Positions 23,988 to 35,840 of a DNA stretch of 64,000 bases are shown piece by piece. The notes beneath the pieces are model-generated. The model was given only the letters and a program-made list of their open reading frames with translations. It was not told the origin of the DNA and ran no database searches. Source of the stretch: Hydrangea macrophylla (Eukaryota > Streptophyta > Magnoliopsida > Cornales > Hydrangeaceae). Position 1 is the stretch's first letter. Each line of letters starts with the position of its first letter. The stretch covers positions 43,425,155 to 43,489,154 of the forward strand of contig CM066994.1 of assembly GCA_033977485.1 (NCBI GenBank), written 5' to 3'. A program made the position numbers and the translations under genes.

Positions 23988-24902
23988 ATGAGCATGAACA
24001 CGAAAATGATTTTGGGATGAAAGATCTTAGAGGATTTCAATTTTAGAAAAGGAAAGACCTTAGAGGCTTCCAGGTTTTGAAAAGGGAAGACCTTAGAGGC
24101 TTCTGTGCATAAAACCTCTAGGAGGGATTTTATTTTGAAAGATAGAAATCTCGGATTTGTGGGTAAGCGTGAGAGATGGGTACCACTAGGAACTCGAATT
24201 GCGGGATGTGCTGCAAGAAATCACTGTAATGTTGAAGGCTAGGCCTCCATGAAATTTGTAAGGCCCACAGTCCAGCACGTTGAAGGCTAGGCCTCCGAGG
24301 ACAAGAAGCCCATGGTCCGGGTAATGATATTGACAATCAAGGGTGAGTGTTTGAAAAGAAATAAAAATGGTTTTCATGCATGACATTGGCATTCATTGCA
24401 CTCACGCATGTTATATAACTTATGTCATTGTGTGGTTATTGGACTATACGAGCCTTTATGTCTTATGGACTATTTAACTTTTTTTTTCAGGTGACATAGA
24501 TAAGGGCAAGACCCCCGAGATTTGATGAGCTTCTGCTTTGTTGGAAGGCCCTATTTATGGGATTTTTAATTCAATTAATGTAATAAAAGTTGGTTTCAAA
24601 GAACATGTTATAATTTCGTTGGACAAGAGTTAGTCCACCCGCTTATAAATAGCATGATAAACTCTGATTTTCAGTTGCCTATATTGAAAACGTTTTGTTT
24701 CAAAAAGAATATTTTAAATGAAAACCAGTTTTTTGTTTTATAAATGTTTTTCAAATGATGAACATACATTTCAGGTAACCCTCGGAGTCTAGGACTCGGG
24801 GAGTTACAGAATGGTGTCAAAGCCTACTGTTATTTTTTATCGTTGTACTTCCGTCGGTTGACACCCCGTTGCCAGGACCCGTGGCGGGGTGGGGCCATCA
24901 CA
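23988..24902 (+). repeat. Gypsy-2 5' LTR, second part
   Basis: Begins with the ATGAG duplication (23988-23992), then continues the LTR interrupted at 15284. Homologous to 32515-33340 (shared GACCTTAGAGGCTTCCAG, ATTGCACTCACGC, GGTGACATAGATAAGGG). Ends ...GGCCATCACA before the primer site. Confidence 0.85.
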
Positions 24903-24905
24903 GAA

Positions 24906-24917
24906 TGGTATCAGAGC
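24906..24917 (+). other. Gypsy-2 primer-binding site
   Basis: TGGTATCAGAGC, complementary to initiator tRNA-Met, four bases after the LTR end. The leader to 25157 has no coding. Confidence 0.85.
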
Positions 24918-25157
24918 ATAGCCTGGTCGAATACTTTGGAACGCCAGGTTATGTGCTCGTATGTATAGTTTTGTTGACATATTAGACATGTTAGTTGGTA
25001 AACGACATATGATTTGATATGTGTTAATACGTTATTTGATAACTTGAGGTGTTAACTGTTTACTTGTTATGTTTGACATATACATGTATTGTTGAATACA
25101 CTTCATGATTAGATCATGTTGTGTGATTCGTTTACTCGATTTGATCTTGTTATAGAT

Positions 25158-27400
25158 ATGCCACTGTGTCGTGAGAATCACAGGTCGTGCTCGAGGACGT
25201 GGTCTAGGTAGAGGCTATGGTCAAGGTCAAGGCCGTGGGTCGTCAAGGTCAAGGCCGTGGTTGAGGTCACGCACCTGATGTTACATTTGAGTCCGAAGCC
25301 TCCACAGGACCGATTAATATTCCTGATGGCCGCAAGGGTCACAGAATGTTGCTGATGTAATTGCAAGGGCAGTTAGAGATGCTATACTGCGTCCTCCCCA
25401 TCGTGCTTTGAGAGGAGAGACAAATCCCGCTAGAGCTGGGGAGCGGCTGAATACCAAGGATTTCGATGCTAGGAAGCTGCCATTAGGGGTGGCAATTTTT
25501 GACCTGACACCGCAACCGAACATGAAAATAAACGGGTTTGGGTGACCCGTATAAGGGCACGGTTCATAAACGAGTCGACTCGTTTGACACGATTAATAAA
25601 CGGGTTGAAGCGGGTCAACTCGTCAAACCCGTTTGACTCGATTAAGTATTTAAGTGCAGCTGGGGCAATTTTTTTTTTAGTTCTTTTAATAATATGGAAG
25701 TCTAAAATACAAATAACATAAATAAGAATTTAAAAAAAAAATTAAAAAAACATATTTGTTTAAAATTTATGTATATAAAAACTAAATTTTTTTTTTGCTA
25801 AAAAAAGAGTAGTTACCAACTTACCAAACAAGTAAATTTATATATAATAATTAATAACTAATATAATAAAAAACATTTAATTAATAACTAATAAGGGAGG
25901 GAGGAAGCTGGTGCCTGGAAGCATTCATCCATCAAGCATTGCATAAAAAAAAAGTTAATAAAATAAATAAAATCAAATCAAAGGGAGGCCCGCCAAGATT
26001 GCTGGATTGGGAGGGAGACAAGTTAGTCAATTAGACAAATACAACTGTTAATCTTGATTCTTGATGAATGGCAAGTGAAGAAATTTCTTTATACAGTTAG
26101 TAAAAATAATATTTCTTCATATTCATTTTGTTTGGATATGCTTGGGTGTTAAGTTTATAATAGTTGGATATTTTTTATAATTGTAGAATTTTGGTATTTA
26201 AGATGTACTTGTTAATAATTGATACATTTTATGGAAGACTTGTTTGTGTTGTTAGTAGGATTGTAAGCTTTTTTCGAATAACCAGACCGAGCTAACCGGT
26301 CAGTTTTCTTAAAATTACCTACAACTAAAAAACCAATCCGACCGCTCAAATTGGCAAAAGCGACCAAAAGGCGAAAAAATCGACCGAACCAACTACTTTG
26401 ATTGGTTTTCAAAACATGAAAAAAATTTGAAAAAAATAAAATTAAAAATTCGAACCGATCCGAACTGAACCGATCGATGACACCCTACACGGGTTAACCG
26501 GGTGACCCGTGTATGACCCGGAACGATTATAACCCGACACGATTATGACACGTCAAGAATGACCCGATTATGACCTGACACGACAATGACCCGACACGAT
26601 TATGACCGGACACGACCCGATTGCCACCTCTAGCCGCCATAGTTCTCTGGCAGCTCTGACCCTATGGCTACAGAGGATTGGCTTCAGCATATCACGAAGA
26701 TATTCAAATTCATTGATCTTCATGAGGATGCTCTCCGCATCAAGTTGGCTACATACTTATTTTCTGGAGAAGCTACCCATTGGTGGACTTGCGCTGTGAG
26801 TGTTCATCCACTTGCTGGCATGACCTGGGAATCATTTAAGAGTCTTTTCCTCGACAACTACTTCCTAGAAGTACAGAGAGATGAAAAAAGAGCTGAGTTC
26901 TTTACCCTTCAGCAGGGGGATATGTCAGTGACAGAATATGCTACTATGTTTTCCACCTTGGCTCGTTTTGCGCAAGAACAGTTGGTCAGTGATCATTTCG
27001 AGCAGTTGGTCAGTGATCATTTCAAGGCTACACGCTTTACCTTTGGTCTTCGACCCTATATTCGAAAAAGTCTGGCTAGCATGCCTATCACCACTTATGC
27101 TGATATCTTGACAAGAGCATTGGGTGTTGAAAGTGTGGATTTGGATTTGAAAAGGTCGAGGGAGATTATTACTCCATCCAAGAGCACCGGTCAGTCTAAG
27201 AATGCCAAGATAGAGACTAGGTTTCAATTTCAGTCCCAACCTCCTCAACAGCAACAACAACGATCCTATTCACAACAGAGATCTTCTTATCGAAGTTCTC
27301 AACAATCGGGGTCACAGAGAGGTGTGAATGCCACTGGGTAGAAAGTTTGTCTCCAATGTGGTGATCCGAACCATTTCATCAAGTTTTGTCCTCAACCACC
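25158..27400 (+). pseudogene. Gypsy-2 Gag, split by a hAT element
   Basis: It starts near 25158. After a frameshift it reads an Arg/Gly-rich stretch (GRARGRGLGRGYGQGQGRG) typical of Tekay/Del Gag N-termini, then ADVIARAVRDAILRPPHRA up to 25475. A hAT element follows, and the frame resumes at 26641 with MATEDWLQHITKIFKFI. The capsid domain spans 26664-27130 (WWTCAV; FKSLFLDNYF; YATMFSTLARFA) with a small in-frame duplication of EQLVSDHF at 26981-27020. A Gln/Ser-rich tail is followed, past a TAG at 27339, by a CCHC knuckle CLQCGDPNHFIKFC (about 27350-27392). Confidence 0.85.
25484..26632. mobile_element. Non-autonomous hAT element in gypsy-2 gag (1,149 bp)
   Basis: Ends TAGGGGTGGCAAT and ATTGCCACCTCTA are inverted repeats. 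The flanks GCTGCCAT (25476-25483) and GCCGCCAT (26633-26640) form an 8 bp duplication with one mismatch, the hAT size. Subterminal regions are full of GACCCGACACGA-type repeats in both orientations. No transposase frame is visible, and the middle is AT-rich. Confidence 0.85.
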
Positions 27401-30400
27401 ACCCAAGAAAACTCAGTCGATTGGTTCGACACAGTATTATCCACCAGGCAATATCCGCTCAGAGTGTGAAGCCCTACCCGAATAGAGGGAACCAGGGTAA
27501 TTATCAGAGGATAAATAACCATGGTAGTATTCAGCCACAACAACACCAAGAATCCCAACCAAGGAATTTTTCTCTTCCTATGCCATCTTCTTATCATGTT
27601 TCTAAAAATACCAGACCTTATGTGATCCGAGGTATTGTCCCGTTGTTTAACTCTTGGGCATCTATATTGTTTGACACTAGTGCATCACACTCATTCATCT
27701 CATCAACATTCGCATCAGTTTTGGGGTTAGAAATAGAATGCTTAGAGCATGTTTTATCTGTTGATACTCCAGTTGGAGGTATTATTCATTTGAATCATGT
27801 TTATCATGGTTGTATGCTTTTGATCGCGGACCGATAGTTGAGTGTTGATTTGATTATTATGCTGAATCTAGGATTTGATATCATTCTTGGGATGGACTGG
27901 TTGGTCGAGTACCGGGCTTTCATAGATTGTTTTAAGCGTCGGGTTACTCTTTTCACTCCTAAGGGAGACAGTTGTAGATTCGAGGGCGATCAATTAGATT
28001 TACCGATACCCTCATCATTTTCACGGAGTAGTTTATATTCTTCTCTCAAAACTCTGGCTAGTTTATTAGCCATGGAGAGGGGCACTTTTCTTGTAGAATT
28101 GCCACCCATTGTTTGTGAATTTCCTGACGTCTTTCCAGAAGACTTATCAGGATTGCCACATGTCTGTGCTATTGATTTTGCAATCGATCTCGTGCCAGGC
28201 ACTTTGCCTATTTCTATTCCGCCATATCGTATGGTACTAGTAGAATTAAAGGAGTTGAAACTTCAGTTGGAAGATCTTCAGAGTAAGGATTTTATTCGCC
28301 CGAGTGTATCCCCGTGGAGAGCTCCTATTCTCGTTGTTAAAAAGAAGAATGGAACATTGAGATCGTGTATTGATTATCAAAAACTCAATCATGTGATGAT
28401 CAAGAATAAGTATCCACTTCCAAGAATCGATGATTTGTTTGATCAACTCAAAGGTTCCACTTGTTTCTCCAAGATTGATCTGAGATTGGGTTATCATCAA
28501 CTTCGTATTCGAGAGTCAGACATCTCGAAGACAGCTTTTAGTTCCCGATATGGACATTTTGAGTTTATGGTTATGCCATTTGGTTTTGACCAATGCTCTA
28601 GCATCATTTATGGATCTTATGTAGCGAGTATTTCACGATTATTTGGAAAACTTCGTGATTGTATTTATTGATGATATTCTCATCTACTCTTCCTCAAAGG
28701 AACTTCATGAGGAACACTTAAGGATTATCCTACAGTTATTGCATACTAACCGATTGTTCGATAAATTATCTAAATGTGATTTCTGGTTGACAGAAGTGAA
28801 ATTTTTGGGACACGTCATCTCGAGAGATGGAGTGTCAATTGATTCATCAAAGATTGAAGTTGTTATGGATTGGCAGCTACCTAAGAACGTATTTGAGATA
28901 CGTAGTTTCTTGGGTTTAGCGGGCTATTACCGCCATTTTGTGAAAGACTTTTATCATATTACTTCACCTTTGACTAAGCTTACACATAAAGGGGTAAAAT
29001 TCATTTGGACTGAGGAGTGTGAGAAAGCTTTTTAGCTTTTAAAGACTCGATTGACTTTAGCACCAGTCTTGATTATTCCGGAGCGTGGTGTTGACTACTT
29101 AGTTTATTGTGATGCTTCACTTCTTGGTTTAGGGTGTGTGCTTATACAAGAAGGCAAAGTTGTTGCCTATGGTTCTCGCCAATTGAAGCATCATGAACAG
29201 AATTATCCGACTCATGATTAAGAGCTTGCCGCCGTTGTGTTTGCTTTAAAGTCTTGGCATCATTACTTGTATGGGGAACAATTTGATGTCTTTTTAGACC
29301 ATAAGAGCTTGAAGTATATCTTTACTCAACGTGATCTGAATCTTTGACAATGCGAAAGGATGGAGTACTTAGAATATTATGACTTTGAACTACAGTATCA
29401 TCCAGGGAAGCCAAATGTAGTGGCCGATGCATTGAGTTGCAAGTCACGAGGTTCCTTGGCTTGTCTGACCATTCAGGAATGGAATATGCTCGATTAGATT
29501 GGAGAGTTTGAGGTAGAGCTTGACAATTCTGAGGATCGTGCTTCATTGTATTCTGTCATGGTTCAACCGTCAATCATTCAACAAGTGAAAGATGAGTAAC
29601 AATCTGATCCTGTAGCATCTACTTTTTGTATGCGAATTCTCTATGGTGATGTTATAGAAGGTTGGACTTTTGACTCTGAGCGTGGGTTGAAGTTCAAAGA
29701 CCGTTTGTTTGTGCCTTTGGCAGTACGTGAACAAGTGATGTAGGAATTCCATCATTCATGATTAGCGGTGCATCCGGGAGGCAACAAGATGTACCATAAT
29801 CTACGACGTCAGTTTTGGTGGAAGCGTATGAAGCGCGATGTCGCTAAGTTTGTATCTCAATGTTTGACTTGTCAGTAAGTGAAAGCCGAACATCAGAGAC
29901 CTGCAGGGTTATTGCAACCATCACCAATTTTAGAGTGGAAATAGGAGCACGTGACAATGGATTTTGTGACAGCACTTCCTAGGTCACCACGCGGTCATGA
30001 TGTCCTTTGGGTCATTGTGGATTGTTTGACAAAGTCTACACATTTTCTGGGAATGCGTTTGGCAGATTCAGTTGATGTCCTTAGTCGCTTGTATATTCGA
30101 GAGATCATTCGGATACACGGTGTCCCTATTTCGATTGTGTCGGATCAAGATCTACGGTTTACTTCCTTGTTTTGAGAAGGTCTCCAGAAAGCTTTGGGGA
30201 CAGAATTGAGATTGAGTATGGTTTTTCATCCTCTGACAGATGGTCAGTCAGAACGTACCATCCAGACCTTGGAAGATATGTTACAAGCTTGTGTTATAGA
30301 TTTCAATGGTAGTTAGGAAGACCACCTACCTTTGATCAAGTTTGCATATAACAATAGTTATCAAGCAAGTATTTAGATGGCATCGTTCGAGGCCTTATAT

Positions 30401-30970
30401 GGACGACTGTGTCGTTCTCCCGTATGTTGGACAGAAGTTGGAGAAGCATCTCTATTGGAACCAGATCTAGTAAGGAAAACTACTGAAAAGATAAAACTGA
30501 TTTGTACTAGAATACTTACAGCTCAGAGCCGACAGAAAAGTTATGCTGATAAGAAGAGGAGATCGTTGTCCTTTAAAGTTGGGGATCATGTGTTTCTCAA
30601 AGTTTCACCTCATCGTGGTGTGCTTCGTTTTAGACCTTTCTAGATTTTGGAACATGTGGGTGAAGTTGCCTATCAGTTGGCTCTACCTCCGCAGTTGGCA
30701 AAAGTTCATAATGTATTTCATATTTCAATGCTTCGAAAGTATGAACCTGATCCGTCTCATGTTTTAGATTGGACTAATTTACCGTTGGAGCAAGATGCAT
30801 CCTATAAGGAGCAACCAGTACAGATTATGGAAGCTAAAGAACATGCGCTTTATGGTAGAACTATTCATTTGGTTTGAGTATTGTGGCGACACCATGGTGC
30901 TGAGGAGGCTACTTGGGAGAATGAAAAGGAGATGCACGATCGATATCTGCATTTGTTCTCTTCTTGAGTT
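27401..30970 (+). pseudogene. Gypsy-2 Pol: protease, RT, RNase H, integrase, chromodomain tail
   Basis: Protease near 27670 (LFDTSASHSFIS; the usual DTGAS has Ser for Gly) and ILGMDWL at 27880. RT from about 28200: [48 protein letters not shown], and the catalytic FIDDILIYS near 28668. An extra T in GGTTTTGACC (about 28580) shifts the frame before the active site. RNase H at 29090-29320 ([13 protein letters not shown]). Integrase: HHCC finger (HPGGNKMYHN ... CLTCQ, 29768-29875), core Asp in [12 protein letters not shown], and Glu in TDGQSERT. C-terminal HHGAEEATWENEKEM resembles a degenerate chromodomain. About a dozen stops remain. Confidence 0.9.
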
Positions 30971-31041
30971 GTTTGTTTTCTGTGCTGGTTGATATCTATG
31001 TGCGAATTTCGCAGAAAAAATTTCTTTTAAGGTGGGTAGGA

Positions 31042-33340
31042 TGTAATACCCCGTATTTCTTTATTTTAGCAATTTCTAATCGAATGAAAATACTAGTTTT
31101 GGAATTTTCAGTATAAATTTTAACTGTGTGTATCATCGCGTGAGCTCAACACACACGATGATCCCTTATGTCATAACTTGGAGCCTAAAGAATGTTTGGT
31201 GCACAGTGTTTTGTGTATGTGTGTGTAGGGGACTTAAGCTTGAAGTCTCTTGGAGGCCAAGCAAAACATGTTATATATACACCCCTCCCCTCTTAATCTC
31301 TCACAACTATCAACTCTCTGAACTCTCTCAGTTGTCTCTATGTTCTCTCTCTCTGTCTCTCTCTCTCTTGCAGCCTATCACAGACACACACATATAATAT
31401 ATATATATATATACTTATGCAAGTTGGTATATATAAGAGCATTTCAATTCAACCTTGAATTTGGAGCTTAGCATTCTCTGTGTATCAAACTGAAATTCAT
31501 TTAGGTAAACTTTCTATTAAAATTTCATTTTTGGAATTCTTCTATAGTCTGTTGATATAGATATATATAGATAGAATTTACATATATATATTGTTAAGTG
31601 TTCGAAAATAGCGAGCAGAAAAACTATAACAGAAACCCAATTTCTTTATATCAAATGAAATGTCTAGATCCCACGAGGCTCTTTTTTGAATTTTAGAAGC
31701 TAATTCATTACAGTCACGACGGACGGTTGATTTAAAAAATTTTCGTCTCTCGGTTTTTCAATTAATTCGAGAGCTATGATTTGATTCAAAAAAATATGAT
31801 TCCATATTTGGAATCTACGCGGAAAAAGGAAGAGATTCATATTTTAAAAGTCCTATTTTGGTTAAGTTTTCAAAATGGTTAAAAACCAATCTTTGATTTC
31901 AAAACAGGGGAAGAAAAAGGAAGAAGACGACTCTATGATATCTCATGCGTGTGACTCGCACGAGCGGCCCTCGCTCGTGACTAGGCTATTTTCTGAAATT
32001 GTTTTTAAATGTCCACGTGGCCTTTTTGTATATAATTCTCCCAAGCGACCCGCGCGAGCAGCCTGCGCGAGCGACCTGAGGCAGTTTGGTGAAAATTTCT
32101 ATTTTCTTGTACTTGAATCAGAACTGAGCTATGGGACCTTGTACCCTAAGCTTTAAGAGTTGTACTTTACTTTAATAGTAGTTGTACTTGTGCTTAGAAG
32201 TATTGTACCTCACTAATGTGCTTATATCATTGTACATGATAGATTGTAACAGACTGGGCTTTTCGGGATTCTATGTGTGATTAAGACTATCCTCGGTGAA
32301 CTGTAGTTCCATATAACCCTCAATAAAGTTGTATGACATATTAATGGTGTACTTACATGTTTATGTGAATTGATATGTTTTATGTATTTACTTGAGTGAT
32401 TTCAGCATGTCTATTGTGTCGCTTTAAATGGATAGCATGTTTAATATGTGATTTATGAAATATTGAATATGTCTTGATGCTTAGAACTCGCATATGTCAT
32501 AGCATTTCATAAGCATGAGCATGAACACAAAAATTGCAAAAAATATTTTGGGATGAAAGACCTTAGAGGCTTTCAATTTTTTGAAAAGGGAATACCTTAG
32601 AGGCTTCCAGGTTTTGAAAAGGGAAGACCATAGAGGCTTCCGTGCATAAAACCCTCTAGGAAGGATTTTGTTTTGAAAAGATAGAAATCCCATATTTGTG
32701 GGTAGACGTGTGAGATGGGTACCACTAGGAACTCGAATTGTAGGATGTGCTGCAAGAAAGCCCCGTAACGTTAAAGGCTAGGCCTCCGTAGACGGGAAGC
32801 CCATGGTCCGGGTAATGATATTGATGATCGAGGGTGAATGTTTGAAAAGGCATGAAAATGGTTTTCATGCATGACATTGACATTCATTGCACTCACGCAC
32901 ACAGATGTTATTGTGTGGTTATATGACTATACGAGCCTTTATAGCTTATGGACTATTAAACTTTTTTTTTTCAGGTGACATAGATAAGGGGAAGGCCCCT
33001 TAGATTTGATGAGTTTCCGCTTTGTTTAAAAGTCCCGTTTATAATAAAAGTTGGTTTCAAAGAACATGTTATAATTAAGTTGGACAAGAGTTAGTCCACC
33101 CGCTTTTAAATAGCATGATAGCTTAACTTTGATTTTCAGCTGCTTTAATTGAAAACGTTTTGTTTCAAAAAAGAATGTTTTAAATGAATACCAGTTTTCT
33201 GTTTTATAAATGTTTTCAGAGTCTAGTACTTGGGGAGTTACAGAATGGTGTCAAAGCATACTGTTATTGTTTATCATTGTACTTCCGCCGGTTGACACCC
33301 TGTCACCGAGACCTGTGGCGGGGCGGGGCGGGGCGTCACA
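31042..33340 (+). repeat. Gypsy-2 3' LTR (2.3 kb)
   Basis: Starts TGTAATACCCCGTATTTC and ends GGGCGTCACA. TATATAA at 32029-32035. It has a (TA)n and (CT)n patch at 31270-31425 and the CG-rich modules at 31965-31982 and 32043-32082. It differs from the 5' LTR by many substitutions and indels, so gypsy-2 is old. Confidence 0.9.
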
Positions 33341-33345
33341 CAGCC

Positions 33346-33420
33346 AATATGCAAAAATGAGCACATCTTTTTGCCACAAAGTGATGCGGACAACAAGAAG
33401 CAATAGAAAGCATAAAATCA
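33346..33420 (-). pseudogene. Exon-like frame of unknown gene, upstream half
   Basis: The minus strand here reads open in the frame that joins 14024 once gypsy-2 is removed (VRITLWQKDVLIFAYW). The frame stays open to beyond 33420, but sequence above that looks like a pyrimidine-rich intron end, so the true exon edge is unclear. Confidence 0.35.
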
Positions 33421-34081
33421 AAGACCAATAAAATATTTAAATATGCTCAATATTGGACGTAGGAGCTTGCATAGTCGAGTTTGAGCGCATTTGAGTCGGA
33501 ATTTAGGATTTTTTAAAGTTAATTTACTGCTGGGTCATTTTTATGTATTTTGGTTTTATTTCTTTAAGTTAGTGGTAGTCTTAGTGGCAAAGTTTCCTAT
33601 TCCAAATAATTAATTAGTTTCCTAGAGTCTATATAAAAATATGTAAGGTTTTCAATAAAGAGGGAGAATAATAATACAGAAATTCGAGAGCCTTTAAAGC
33701 TTCTTTTAGAATTGTGTGATGCAATTCAAGCCCTAAATGTGATGCTTAGTTCTATCTTATTCTTCTATGCATGATGTGCTTATAGGTTATGGAATGGTTT
33801 GAATAAGTCTTAGTGGCAAAGTTTCCTATTTCCAAATAGGAAACTAAATTAATTAGTAATCCTATAGTTTATAGAGTTAATTAGTATAATGTCCATTTTA
33901 CTCTAGGTTTCTTGCAATAGGCCCAACGTATGAAACAATTTCGTCTGAAGTCCACACCACAAAATTTGGACCAAACTACCCTTTCCATTTCTCATTCAAA
34001 ACTGCAATTAATAACCCCAACTATTTTAGGCAAATCCCAAATACCTAAATGAGAATAAATCACATTATATATGCATCAACA

Positions 34082-34083
<2 letters not shown>
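33421..34083 (+). other. LTR-like fragments, non-coding
   Basis: 33580-33725 (TTAGTGGCAAAGTTTCCTAT ... ATGTAAGGTTTTCAATAAAG ... GAATTGTGTGAT) is repeated at 35690-35795, where it is followed by a primer-site sequence. 33811-33885 repeats its first part. These look like pieces of a short plant LTR broken by later events. Confidence 0.5.

Positions 34084-34129
<46 letters not shown>
34084..34129. repeat. (CT)n microsatellite
   Basis: About 22 CT dinucleotides immediately 5' of the lactate dehydrogenase fragment. Confidence 0.95.
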
Positions 34130-34131
<2 letters not shown>

Positions 34132-34146
34132 GTTTAGAGAGAGAAA

Positions 34147-34519
34147 GCTCAGGCCATAGCTCAGACCATCCTCACACAGGACCTCTCCGGTGACCTCACG
34201 CTAGTCGACGCAAACCAGATAAACTCCATGGCGAGATGCTTAGTCTCAAATACGCCGCCGCGCTCCTCCCGGGGACCAAGATCATGGCCGACGTGGACTA
34301 CTCGAGGACCAAGATCATCGTCGGATCCGCTCTCTGTATCGTCATCGCCGGCGCTAGGCAGAACCCCGGCGAGTCCAGGCTGAATTGATACAGAGGAACA
34401 AGGGTGTTCTTGATTATTGTGCCCCAACTTGCGAAGTACTCGCCCGATTCGATGTTGGTGATTGTTTCGAACCCGGTTGATGGTTTGACTTATGATGCTT
34501 GGAAGCTTTCTGGGTTTCA
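34147..34519 (+). pseudogene. L-lactate dehydrogenase fragment, pseudogene
   Basis: About 125 codons of plant NAD-dependent L-lactate dehydrogenase in three frames. First frame: AQAIAQTILTQDLSGDLTLV, the end of the Rossmann-fold dinucleotide region with its acidic residue (LVDAN). Second: GTKIMADVDYS and CIVIAGARQNPGESRLN, the conserved loop after strand D. Third: [20 protein letters not shown] followed by [10 protein letters not shown], the segment before the substrate loop. The N-terminus, the catalytic His and Arg region and the C-terminal half are absent. GC content is far above the flanks, so this is a copied gene fragment, either a processed pseudogene or transposon capture. Confidence 0.85.
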
Positions 34520-34589
34520 ACAACAATGGCAATACCGGATCTGCTCTCTCTCAAGCTATACAATGGAACGCGATTGTATATTATGTTGC

Positions 34590-35310
34590 GGTTCAAAGGT
34601 TGTGGTCCAAAAGGTTGTAGTGTAAAATTTAACACTCTTGTTCTTGCTTCAAAAGTTGTGATGTGTAACTGTATACTATGTTGTAGTTCAAATGATATGG
34701 TTTAAAAGGTTGTAGTATAAAATTTAACACTCATGTGCAAATGAATTTGTTATAAGACAGTGTTCCTTTGTTGAATTACTCGAATATGAGTGTGAAGTTT
34801 AACACTTACATTCATTCTAGTGTGAAATTTAACACAATTTTTTTTTTGTGATGGTGATGAATGACTGTTAGATCACCCAAGAATGGTGAAATACGAAATT
34901 AAAAAAGATATGTGTATTATTAAACAGATTCTAACGTATAAAGCCCTACAATTATGGCATTTAGTAACTTAATTCCTAAAATATATGCAAGATTTAGTAA
35001 CTTCCCAAAATTATGGGATTGAGTTTGACCAATTACAGTATAAAATAAGTTTGGTAACTTCCCAAAATATACGCAAGATTATGGGATTGAGTTTGACCAA
35101 TTACAGTATAAAATAAGTTTGGTAACTTCCCAAAATATATGCAAGATTATGGGATTGAGTTTGACCAATTGCAGTATAAAATTTCACACTAATAAACTAG
35201 TTGCAATGTAAAAACAAACCAGTTGCAGTGTAAAATTTCACACTAATGAACCAATTGCAGTGTAAAACGAACTAGTTGCAGTGTAAAATTCAATACTCGC
35301 ATAAATGTAT
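34590..35310. repeat. AGTGTAAAATTTAACACT repeats and 67 bp tandem repeat
   Basis: At least eight copies of a near-palindrome close to AGTGTAAAATTTAACACT (for example 34618, 34710, 34780, 34821, 35172, 35227, 35278). Between 34985 and 35180 a unit containing GGTAACTTCCCAAAATAT and GGGATTGAGTTTGACC repeats about three times at a 67 bp period (35053 and 35120). Clustered palindromes like these are typical of transposon subterminal regions. Confidence 0.75.
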
Positions 35311-35689
35311 GGTGCATAGTAACAGATTAATGTGTTATGTGATCAATGATTATTGGTAGAACATACAAAAATGGGATATCCACATAAAAATGGCGTTAGA
35401 AATAATCAAAAGACCCATAATGTACAAGGCTAAAGTTATGGGATTTTATTTCCATATATTTGATATGCAAATCAATGGGATCTTTAAAATAGAGTTATTA
35501 CCATATATATATATTTCAATATATGTATGCTTGTGTATATGTATAGGGGTAAAAAAGTCACTAAAACTATCTATAATTGGGGATTGTGGACTAATCGCTA
35601 ACAACATTCACAATTATAAGGTCTCTCATTGGGAAGTACCAATTGGTGGGTCTATTATAACAAACATTGGTAGAATGGGATTTCCCACT

Positions 35690-35840
35690 AAATTTTTCTA
35701 GTTTATATAAAGCTATGTAAGGTTTTCAATAAAGATGGAGAATATAATAATACAGAAATTTGAGAGCCTTTGAAGTTTCATTTAGAATTGTGTGATGTTG
35801 GATTAGTTTGGTATCAGAGCAAGTTATGAGACATGTCCAC
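35690..35840 (+). mobile_element. LTR end with tRNA-Met primer site (fragment)
   Basis: A copy of the LTR piece at 33600-33725, followed by TTGGTATCAGAGCAAG (35811-35826), the LTR/primer-site junction of a copia or gypsy element. Nothing coding follows. Confidence 0.6.

Larger units (their letters stand above)
14030..33340 (+). mobile_element. Gypsy-2: Tekay/Del-type chromovirus, nested insertions
   Basis: Plus-strand LTR retrotransposon with LTRs of about 2.2-2.3 kb, tRNA-Met primer site (24906), Gag, protease, RT, RNase H, integrase and a C-terminal chromodomain-like tail, then a purine tract (AAGGTGGGTAGG, near 31029) before the 3' LTR. Target duplication CTGCC (14025-14029) versus CAGCC (33341-33345), 4 of 5 matching. 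The 5' LTR is interrupted by an 8.7 kb Athila-like element and gag by a hAT element. Without them it is about 9.5 kb. Dozens of stops and at least one frameshift make it dead. Confidence 0.9.

Noticed and set aside
26664..27341. 225-codon open frame that could be taken for a host gene
   Set aside because: It is the capsid part of the gypsy-2 Gag, followed by its zinc knuckle and Pol.
34161..34635. Minus-strand frames across the lactate dehydrogenase fragment
   Set aside because: They are antisense shadows; the plus strand carries the recognisable enzyme motifs.
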